Positions 27,401 to 33,461 of a DNA stretch of 64,000 nt are shown in pieces. Under the pieces are notes generated by a model that did no database searches, was not told where the DNA came from, and saw nothing but the letters and a program-made list of their open reading frames with translations. The stretch comes from an uncultured Sphingomonas sp. (lineage in GTDB: Bacteria > Pseudomonadota > Alphaproteobacteria > Sphingomonadales > Sphingomonadaceae). A program made the position numbers and the translations under genes. The stretch spans positions 1-64,000 of the forward strand of contig NZ_CAKTFO010000008.1 of assembly GCF_934560975.1 (NCBI RefSeq). Direction: 5' to 3'. Position 1 is the first letter of the stretch, and every line of letters begins with the position of its first letter.

Positions 27401-27490
27401 GGGCCCGGCGATCAGCAGGGCCAGGCCCAAGGCGAACGAGGCCGAACTGGCGCGGAGCACCGTCCGATGGGAAAGCTGGTGGGAGATCAT
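24479..27490 (-). CDS. TonB-dependent outer-membrane receptor, 1003 aa
   Basis: An energy-coupled outer-membrane transporter. The signal peptide (MISHQLSHRTVLRASSASFALGLALLIAGPAHAQ) is followed by a TonB box (GQEIVVTGSRI), the plug domain with LPQAGIPGY, NLRNLGSARTLVLVNGRR and GASAVYGSDAISGVVNFIL, then a long barrel ending in the aromatic strand FYAGAQVHF. The protein has the size and Gln/Asn-rich loops of the large receptors abundant in sphingomonads, which often import oligosaccharides, peptides or siderophores; the substrate is not deducible here. No dedicated sigma/anti-sigma pair is adjacent. A small inverted repeat (TTAAT-GA-ATTAA) lies about 140 bases upstream. The ATG at 27490 has no strong ribosome-binding site. 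Confidence 0.93.
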   Translation of the reverse strand: MISHQLSHRTVLRASSASFALGLALLIAGPAHAQQATTTPPTTTDTAGADTGAGQEIVVTGSRIARPENQSATPLAIVSGDVIQSQGITNVQDLTQKLPQAGIPGYSRTNSNFSTTGNGIASINLRNLGSARTLVLVNGRRFIGGVAGTSIVDINNIPTDFIDRVEVITGGASAVYGSDAISGVVNFILKDHMEGITARVQRGITSRGDLPTTQASISGGLKFGADDRGSIIANVTYAKDGGLLSRNRAISREDCSYICGPSAYSSYPAQGRFLFSPGIPGVGGSYLTGTTGAAAQNTFTFNSDNSVVSGFPTGYGFNRNGVRRISVPVERYLAAASAKYELTDSITAFLEGTYGKTKSSSQIEPSALDSIGASEIGSGYGIDNPFIPTSVQAIIAARNSDADPNNNVGSIQFARRQNEVFSRSNTNDRDTFRVAGGFRGDIGNRWNWEVSGVYGQVKDHTETQDIDVRKYVQALDATLVGGQIVCRDPAARAAGCAPINLFGYNTASAEASSFVRASIPRSDDIKNTELVLNASLSGTLFALPYGDVKAAVGAEYRREKSVDNWDELTNAGLNSGNQTPDTIGKFNVKEVFGEVDVPLLQDLPFAYALTVNGKARYSDYSTIGNVFSWTAGAEYAPIRDLRFRGNYSVANRAPNINELFSAASETFPSVSDPCDGITATTGGGSFAAACRAVPAIANVIRANGTFQYSLADLQQINGFDGGNRGLQEEKGKTYTAGAVFTPTFLRGFSFSADYFNIKIDNAIGIIQRNTSIEQCLLTGLPQFCGNVVRSANSGLIRTVNAQNINIATFKTAGIDFDLAYNHRLGLLADDEFSLHILYTRTTKFEQRSDPSAPVNSGLGNLLYGEVFKNKVNANVGYSFGNFALNWNTTYLSHMVFQPESEFDTPGTIEFLLARGLNQQQAEIAAGHNRIKSRMYHDVQLKAYAGENKQFELFLGVNNLFDRKPPVLEDSIFTGGPTITGTTTAADVYDPFGRRFYAGAQVHF

Positions 27491-27631
27491 CTGTGCTGGT
27501 CCTCGTTTGCGCGACAGAGGCGGGGCGGAAGGCCGCGTGCGGCGGGCCGGTCCTGATGCGATGCCTCGGTCGTCCTCCACTGATCAATCAGGCGTTGATG
27601 CTTGGCCGGAGACCGCACTGCAAAGACTAAC

Positions 27632-27643
27632 TTAATGAATTAA
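27632..27643. promoter_or_regulatory. short AT-rich palindrome upstream of TonB receptor
   Basis: TTAAT (27632-27636) and ATTAA (27639-27643) form an inverted repeat with a two-base spacer in an AT-rich stretch, between the receptor start at 27490 and the divergent receptor remnant. It could be a regulator site. Evidence is positional only. Confidence 0.3.
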
Positions 27644-27735
27644 CCCCATTTTTCCCACGTGTAACCAAAATGCAACATGATTGGCAGGTTGGCCGATGCG
27701 GGGAACCGAGCGGGCGACCTGCGGAAGGGGGCGGC

Positions 27736-28196
27736 GGATGTCGAACTTCCTTGCGCCGGTCGGCCGCATCCGGCCGCGTGGCGGCGAGCTGGAGATCGAC
27801 CTGGCAGGCGACGTCCGCCGATCGGCAACCATCCCTGCACCGATGCCCAGGCGCGAGCCCGCCTTTCCCACCCCCGACGTGCTCAACGTGCCGCGCCATG
27901 CGGGAACCATGCAGCCGTTTGCCGGCCCGTCGGTGAGCGGCCGCACGCTCGACCTCAGCGCAGCGGCACCTATGTCGGGCCGCGCGCGGCTGCACTGGAC
28001 GGCGGCAACCTGTGTCTGGCGGGATACGTCAAGGCCAAGGCGAGCGCCGCTCACCCCCGTGTCCGACCGCCTGACGGCGCGGGTCGAGATCGACAACATC
28101 CTCGACCGGACCGATACGCAGAGCAGCTACAGTACATTGTGGATCTATCCGGGCACGCCCCGCTCGAACACGGGATCGCTGACGATGCGCTTCTGA
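27736..28196 (+). pseudogene. frameshifted C-terminal remnant of a FhuE-like TonB-dependent siderophore receptor
   Basis: Translation in one frame gives PVGRIRPRGGELEIDLAGDV and PTPDVLNVPRHAG, which match the late barrel of ferric-siderophore receptors (VGRIRSRGVELE..., LLNVPKHSG). The reading then continues in a second frame with GTYVGPRAAALDGGN and CLAGYVKAKASA, and returns to the first with VSDRLTARVEIDNILDRTD, SSYSTLWIYPGTPRS and the terminal strand LTMRF. Typical intact receptors end with DRLRLSLDVDNLFDRTY...SSYS.VWV.PGTPR....L.YRF. At least two frameshifts and the loss of the N-terminal plug and most of the barrel make it non-functional. Alternatively it is the end of a rearranged receptor gene. 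Confidence 0.7.
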
Positions 28197-28254
28197 TCCC
28201 GCCCCGGAATTGCGAGTCGGCGCGAAGGTGCGACAATATGCTATCGCCCGCACG

Positions 28255-28833
28255 ATGCCGCACAGCGACCGCCTCCCCGCATCGACCATCGCGCATCCGG
28301 TCTGGCGCGCGCTGTCCGGCTACACGATCGGCCCCGCCACCACGCAATTCTCCTTTGCCGCGCGGCTGGGCCGGGAAAACGGGTGGAGCCTGGCCCATAC
28401 GCAGCGCGTGCTGGAGGAGTATCGACGTTTCTGCTTTCTGGCGGCAACGGCGGAGTGCACGGTGACGCCGTCCGACGCAGTGGATCAGGCGTGGCACCTG
28501 CACCTGACCTATACGCGCGATTACTGGCAGCATTTCTGCCCGGAGGTGCTCGACCGGGAGCTGCATCACGGTCCGACCGCAGGTGGCACGGGAGAGCAGC
28601 ACCGCTTCTACGCGCAATATGCGGCCACGCTGCGCGCCTACCAAGCGGCGTTCGGTCACGCGCCGCCCGCCGACCTGTGGCCCTCCGCCGCGCGGCGACT
28701 GATCGAGGATCCGCGTGCGCGCCGCGTCCATCCGCGCGACGGTCTGGTCGTGCCGCGCGGGGTGGTGCGCCTGGTGCTGGCATGCGCCGGATTGGCCGCG
28801 CTCGGATACATATTGGAAACGATCGTCGGGTAG
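28255..28833 (+). CDS. glycine-rich domain-containing protein (GRDP-like)
   Basis: This 192-residue protein contains the conserved core of the glycine-rich-domain protein family: WSLAHTQRVLEEYRRFCFLA followed by SDAVDQAWHLHLTYTRDYW, in which the D-x-x-W-H-x-H-L-x-Y residues are typical, then CPEVLDRELHHGPT. A C-terminal membrane helix (VRLVLACAGLAALGYILETIVG) anchors it. Function is unknown. Start is uncertain: ATG 28255 lacks a ribosome-binding site, and in-frame GTG 28228 or TTG 28210 are alternatives. It precedes the TIGR04222 gene by 12 bases; the two families are often neighbours. Confidence 0.75.
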   Translation: MPHSDRLPASTIAHPVWRALSGYTIGPATTQFSFAARLGRENGWSLAHTQRVLEEYRRFCFLAATAECTVTPSDAVDQAWHLHLTYTRDYWQHFCPEVLDRELHHGPTAGGTGEQHRFYAQYAATLRAYQAAFGHAPPADLWPSAARRLIEDPRARRVHPRDGLVVPRGVVRLVLACAGLAALGYILETIVG

Positions 28834-28845
28834 AGAGCATCCACG

Positions 28846-29655
28846 ATGCGCCTCAATCCACTCGAACTGACCGGCGGCTCCTTCCTGGCCTTGTACGGCG
28901 GGTTGATGGTCGTCGCGATCCTTGCCAGCCTTTGCATTCCGCGCCTGACGCGGCCGGGTGGATGGTCCGGTCCGATGGACGATGCCGACCATCTGGCGCT
29001 GCTCGGCGGCGGGCCGCTGCAGCTGGTCGACACGGTGGTGACGCGGCTGCTGGTGTCGGGCGCGTTGACCATGCCGACCCGCCGGACATTCGCGGCAGAC
29101 ACGCGCCGCGCCGCCTCGTCCGACTCCGAACGGCAGGTGCTCGCGCTACCCGGACCGATCCGCTGGCGCCGGATACGAAGCGTGCTGACGCCCTATGCCG
29201 CCAGGCTGGAGCATGAGCTGATGACCGCCGGCATGATGGCCACCCCGCGCGAGCTGACCCGCCTGCGCCTGCACCAGACCGCGCCTTTTCTGGCGCTGTC
29301 TGCGCTGGGTGGGGCTAAGTGGCTGGTTGGCGTCGCCCGCGACAGACCGGTCGGCTACCTGACCTTTCTGCTGATCCTGACGGCTATACTTGCCGCGCTC
29401 CGTTGGAAGAGCGTCGATCGAGCGACACGCGCGGGCCTCGCCACGCTGGCAGGCGCACGGAGCAGTGCCGACCGGCTGCGCCGCGCACCGATGCCAGAGG
29501 AAATGGACATGGCCGTGGCCCTGTTCAGCACAGGGGTGCTTCTTGGCTCAAGCCTGGTCGCCTACCACCAGTTGCGCACCGCCTCGTCGGGCGGGGGCGG
29601 GGGCGACGGCGATGGCGGCGGATGCGGAGGAGGCTGCGGGGGTTGCGGCAGCTGA
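28846..29655 (+). CDS. TIGR04222 domain-containing membrane protein
   Basis: A 269-residue protein with an N-terminal membrane helix (about 12-33), a central polar domain (about 40-130), a second hydrophobic region (TFLLILTAILAAL, about 173-185), and a third near residue 225 (VALFSTGVLLGSSLVAYHQL). It ends in a Gly/Cys run (GGGCGGGCGGCGS), a hallmark of TIGR04222 proteins. The segment PYAARLEHELMTAGMMATP matches the family core. Function is unknown; a link with the upstream glycine-rich-domain gene is conserved. The Cys-rich tail could bind metal or carry a modification. Confidence 0.8.
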   Translation: MRLNPLELTGGSFLALYGGLMVVAILASLCIPRLTRPGGWSGPMDDADHLALLGGGPLQLVDTVVTRLLVSGALTMPTRRTFAADTRRAASSDSERQVLALPGPIRWRRIRSVLTPYAARLEHELMTAGMMATPRELTRLRLHQTAPFLALSALGGAKWLVGVARDRPVGYLTFLLILTAILAALRWKSVDRATRAGLATLAGARSSADRLRRAPMPEEMDMAVALFSTGVLLGSSLVAYHQLRTASSGGGGGDGDGGGCGGGCGGCGS

Positions 29656-29710
29656 GCGGCCCCTGCCCCGTCGCTCGTCCCATCCCAAGCCCGCGCGCGC
29701 CCGCTTCCAC

Positions 29711-31117
29711 TCAGTCGGCGTAGATCCTGATCAGGTCGTAGAGATAGTCGCGGCCGGTATAGACCGCCTTGACGATCGCGCGTTCGTTGAGGCCGTGGGT
29801 ACCGTTGCCGTCGGGGTCGCCGTACAGGCCGGGCGGGCCGTAAACGGGGATGCCGATCGCTTCCAGGAAGATGCCGTCGGTGGCGCCGGTCGACATCATC
29901 GGCGCAAGCGGCACGCCCGGATAATATTTGCGCAACAGCGCCTCGGCCGGCCCGATCACCTTGGGATCGAGCGGCGGCGGCACCGCCAGCGGCCCGCGAT
30001 CGTCGGTCTGCTTCACCGTCATGCGCGGATCGGCGATGACCTGCTCGATCGTGTCGCGTACCTGCCCTGCGGACACGCCGGGAAAGATGCGGCAGTTGAC
30101 GTTGGCGGCGGCGCGCTGCGGCAAGGCGTTGTTGGCATGCCCGCCGTCCAGCAACGTGGCGACGCAGGTGGTGCGCAGCATCGAATGATAGCTCTTGTCG
30201 GCGTTTAGCTTCGCCTCCGCTGCCGTATCGGCGGGGTTGGCGGAGATCGCCATCATCGCATTGCCCAGATCGTCGCCGCGCGCCTTGCCCGCGATGCGGA
30301 AGTACGCGCGGGTGGTGTCGCTCATCTGCACGGGAAAGTCGTAGGCGCGCAGCTTCACCAGCGCGTCGGCAAGCTCATAGATGGCATTGTCCCGCACCGG
30401 CGCGGAGCTATGCCCGCCCGGATTGGTGGCCTCGATCCGGTAATTGACGGCGCTCTTCTCACCGACATGCATGTTGGCGATAACGATCCTGCCCTTGCCG
30501 TCCGAACGTCCCCCACCACCTTCGTTGAGCGCGAATTCGGCGGCGATCAGGTCCGGCCGGTTCTTGGCAAGCCATCGCGCGCCGTTGAACGCCGTGCTGG
30601 TCTCCTCGCCGCAGGTGAGGGCGAGCTTGATGGTGCGCTTGGGTTGGTAGCCGGCCTGCTTGAAGCGGATCATGGAATCGATCCAGATCGCGTCCATGGC
30701 CTTCATGTCCTGCGTACCGCGCCCGTAAAAATAGCCGTTTTCCTCGACCATCTTGTACGGGTCGCGCGTCCAATCCTCGCGCTTGGCCGCGACGACGTCG
30801 ATATGGCCGAGCAGCAGCAGCGGCTTTACGGTCTTGGACGTGCCGGGTAGCACCACCACCAGCCCGCCCTCCCTGGGGTGATCCGGCGTGGCGAAGCGCG
30901 TGATCTGGCCATCCGCATAGCCTGCCGCCTTCAGCCGCGCCGCAACCTTGTCGGCCAGCGCGGTGCAGCTGCCGGTGGTGACGCTGGTGTCGGTTTCGAC
31001 CAGTTCCTGGTACAAGGCGCGGAAGCTCGCCTGGTCCGGGCGAAGCTGCTGCGCCGGCGCGGACAGCGGAAGCGCCAATGCGAGCATGCTCGCGGCCATT
31101 CGACGAAAATGCTGCAT
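29711..31117 (-). CDS. M20/M25/M40 family metallopeptidase, exported
   Basis: A 468-residue zinc peptidase with signal peptide MQHFRRMAASMLALALPLSAPAQ. Metal ligands are visible: LLLLGHIDVV (His), YGRGTQDMKAM (bridging Asp), LTCGEETS (catalytic Glu and metal Glu) and a late His in GNGTHGLNE. A lid/dimerisation domain is inserted between about 220 and 340 (NPGGHSSAPV). These enzymes trim dipeptides or hydrolyse N-acyl amino acids in the periplasm. GGGGAGA lies just upstream of ATG 31117. It is the fourth gene of a minus-strand series (TonB receptor, TauE, aminotransferase, M20), which suggests uptake and breakdown of a peptide or amino-acid conjugate. Confidence 0.88.
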   Translation of the reverse strand: MQHFRRMAASMLALALPLSAPAQQLRPDQASFRALYQELVETDTSVTTGSCTALADKVAARLKAAGYADGQITRFATPDHPREGGLVVVLPGTSKTVKPLLLLGHIDVVAAKREDWTRDPYKMVEENGYFYGRGTQDMKAMDAIWIDSMIRFKQAGYQPKRTIKLALTCGEETSTAFNGARWLAKNRPDLIAAEFALNEGGGGRSDGKGRIVIANMHVGEKSAVNYRIEATNPGGHSSAPVRDNAIYELADALVKLRAYDFPVQMSDTTRAYFRIAGKARGDDLGNAMMAISANPADTAAEAKLNADKSYHSMLRTTCVATLLDGGHANNALPQRAAANVNCRIFPGVSAGQVRDTIEQVIADPRMTVKQTDDRGPLAVPPPLDPKVIGPAEALLRKYYPGVPLAPMMSTGATDGIFLEAIGIPVYGPPGLYGDPDGNGTHGLNERAIVKAVYTGRDYLYDLIRIYAD

Positions 31118-31232
31118 GAAATCTCCCCGTTGACGCCCTTGCCGACGCCAGGACGCCAGCCAACCCGGCCGCGCCCTATTCCGCGGCCGGGTTGCGATGT
31201 TAGCCGGCAAATGCCGGCGCACAATCCGGTAT

Positions 31233-32417
31233 CTAGGCCATCAGGATCCTGTCGAGGGAGAGGCGGAACTTTTGCATGTCCTGGGCGGACCCGACCGTCA
31301 CCCGCGACATCCGGGGATAGGCGCTCCAGGAGCGGCCGATCTGCACGCCCTGGTTCAGGAATGCGGCCATCATCTGCTCGGGCGTCTGGGTCTTCCACTC
31401 GACCATGAACATGTTGGCGCGGCTGCCCGGCAGATATTTCAGGCCCCGCTTACTGACATGGGCCAAAGTTTCCTCGCGCACGGCGGTCATCTGATTGCGG
31501 CGCGCGGCGATCTGGTCCGCCAGCGGCAAGGACGCAGTGCCGCACGCGACCGCCGTCATCGGCAACATGCCGGTGACCTGCTGGCCGTCATAGCGCATCA
31601 TGCGATCGTGCAGGTCGTTGGACGCGATGGTCAGGCCCAGCCGCATCCCCGCCATGCCGAACAGCTTGGAGAAGGTGCGCATCACCACCACGTCGTTGCG
31701 CGTCCCCGCCAGCTTCGCGGCACTGGGCGTGCCGGCGAAGTGGATATAGGCCTCGTCCACCAGCAGGATGGCGTCCTTGGGCTTGTTGTCCGCCAGCCAC
31801 GCGATATCCTCCAGCGGCGTCAGCGTGCCGGTCGGGTTGTTGGGCGAGCAGATGTAATACAGACCGGCATTCGGGTCCGCCGCCAGCATCCCGCGCACGT
31901 CGTGGCGATAGTCTGCGGTCAGCGGAACCTTGGTCACCTTGGTGTTCAGCCACGCGCCGGTTCGCCAGATCGCCTCATAGGTAGGATCGGCGGTGACGAT
32001 ACCGCGCGTGGGCGAGGCGAAGCTGATGGCCGCACGGTTGAGCGGGTCGCTCGATCCGGGCCAGGCGGTGACGCGCTCGACCGGCACGCCCTCGATCGCG
32101 GCGACAGTCTGGAACAGCTTGGCGTGGTTCTCCTCCGGCTCGTAGCGATTGCCGCGCGAGACGATGTCCATCGCCGCCTGCGCGCCTGCCGGCAGCGGCC
32201 CAGTCCAGCACTCGTTCGCCCCGATCCGGACGGCGCCGACCACCGCCCTGGCCGCCTGCTGCGCAAAGGCCGGGGCCGTTCGCGTCAGGGCAATGCCGCC
32301 GCCCAGCAGGGCCGCGATCCTGGCAAGGTCGCGCCGGCCGTAGCCGCGGTCGAGCAGGTCGTCGCGCACTTCGCGCCGGCCGATCCTGGCCGCGACATCC
32401 GCGTCTTGCGTCATCAT
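31233..32417 (-). CDS. histidinol-phosphate-aminotransferase-like PLP enzyme, Tat-exported
   Basis: A class I/II fold aminotransferase (394 residues). SPNNPTGT, the LLVDEAYIHF strand and TFSKLFGMAGMRLG with the PLP-binding Lys match HisC-like enzymes. Unusually, the first 55 residues contain a twin-arginine signal (GRRDLARIAALLGGGIAL...APAFAQ), so it appears to work in the periplasm, unlike biosynthetic HisC. Two adjacent ATG codons (32417, 32414) follow AGGGAG. It sits between a TauE exporter and an M20 peptidase, suggesting catabolism of an imported amino-acid compound rather than histidine synthesis. Confidence 0.85.
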   Translation of the reverse strand: MMTQDADVAARIGRREVRDDLLDRGYGRRDLARIAALLGGGIALTRTAPAFAQQAARAVVGAVRIGANECWTGPLPAGAQAAMDIVSRGNRYEPEENHAKLFQTVAAIEGVPVERVTAWPGSSDPLNRAAISFASPTRGIVTADPTYEAIWRTGAWLNTKVTKVPLTADYRHDVRGMLAADPNAGLYYICSPNNPTGTLTPLEDIAWLADNKPKDAILLVDEAYIHFAGTPSAAKLAGTRNDVVVMRTFSKLFGMAGMRLGLTIASNDLHDRMMRYDGQQVTGMLPMTAVACGTASLPLADQIAARRNQMTAVREETLAHVSKRGLKYLPGSRANMFMVEWKTQTPEQMMAAFLNQGVQIGRSWSAYPRMSRVTVGSAQDMQKFRLSLDRILMA

Positions 32418-32462
32418 CGTCTGACTCCCTTTATGATATGGTGGGTTATCGGATTGCGCCGC

Positions 32463-33287
32463 TCAAAGCGCGTTGCGGAACATCAGGAGCGCGATCGCCA
32501 CCAGGTAAAGACCGAACACGCGCTTCAGCATGGCGGGCTCCAGCGAGTGCGCCGCCGCGACGCCCAGCGGGGCGGTGAGGATGGACATGGACGCGATGGA
32601 GATGGTGGCCGGCATGTTCACATAGCCGAGCGAACCCCAGGGCAGCCCCTTGTCGTGCAGGCCGATCAGTGCGAAGCCGATCGCGCTGGGGATGGCGATC
32701 AGCGTGCCGACGCCCGACGCGGTGCCAACCGCGCGATGGATCGAGCGGCCGCACAGCGTCATGATCATGATGGCAATGGTGCCGCCGCCGATGCCAAGCA
32801 GCGAGGAAAAGGCGCCCAGCCCGCCCGCCAGGCTGACCCGCAGCACGCCGGTCGGCATCTCCTGCGTCAACACGCGGTTGCTCAGGCGCGGGATCAGGAA
32901 GTTGAACGACATCAGCAGCACGCCGGTCGCGAAGATCAGCGTCAGGATGCGGCCGTTGACGTGGCTGGCGAGCACCACGCCCAAGCCGTCGCCCAGCACG
33001 ATCCAGGGCGCCCATTGCTTCAAGATCTCGAAATCGACGGAGCCGCGCTTGGCATGGCTCATCACCGAGCGGATCGACGTGATGATGATGGTCGCGGCAG
33101 ACGTTCCGATCGCGACATGGGCATATTGCGCGCTGTCCCCGCCCAATAGCGGCAGCATCAGCAGCAATGCCGGCACCACCACGAACCCGCCGCCGATTCC
33201 GAACAGTCCCGCCGCAAATCCGGCGGCAAGCCCCGCCAGCAGCAGTCCGATCGCGGGTACCAGCCAATCCAGTGAAACTACGGCCAT
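32463..33287 (-). CDS. sulfite exporter TauE/SafE family protein
   Basis: A 274-residue inner-membrane protein with about eight helices and the internal duplication typical of TauE/SafE: GFAAGLFGIGGGFVVVPAL in the first half and GLGAFSSLLGIGGGTIAIMI in the second. The family exports small sulfur-containing or organic anions. ATG 33287 is preferred to in-frame upstream starts because the hydrophobic N-terminus begins right there and GGGGTGGA precedes it. It lies 45 bases upstream of the aminotransferase gene on the same strand and about 175 bases downstream of a TonB receptor, so co-transcription is likely. Confidence 0.87.
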   Translation of the reverse strand: MAVVSLDWLVPAIGLLLAGLAAGFAAGLFGIGGGFVVVPALLLMLPLLGGDSAQYAHVAIGTSAATIIITSIRSVMSHAKRGSVDFEILKQWAPWIVLGDGLGVVLASHVNGRILTLIFATGVLLMSFNFLIPRLSNRVLTQEMPTGVLRVSLAGGLGAFSSLLGIGGGTIAIMIMTLCGRSIHRAVGTASGVGTLIAIPSAIGFALIGLHDKGLPWGSLGYVNMPATISIASMSILTAPLGVAAAHSLEPAMLKRVFGLYLVAIALLMFRNAL

Positions 33288-33461
33288 ATTATCCACCCCG
33301 AAGCTTTTGCGAATATCGGTGCGCCGCGTCGCTTTCCGGCCGACGATCCGGCATCCGGGCAGTATATCCTGCCTGATACCGCATTCCCGATCGTCGACCG
33401 ACGCATTCACACCAAATCGAGGCGGGCCGTGCAGGCGTGCTGCGCGACCCGCCAACATGTA

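Noticed and set aside
24485..27556. A plus-strand open frame of about 1020 codons opposite the TonB receptor gene
   Set aside because: It mirrors the receptor gene on the other strand, has low-complexity Arg/Ala/Val/Asp composition and no family motif. Long antisense frames are expected in GC-rich coding DNA.
31197..33149. A plus-strand open frame of 650 codons over the aminotransferase and TauE genes
   Set aside because: It crosses two well-identified genes on the opposite strand and is Arg/Gly/His-rich without motif.
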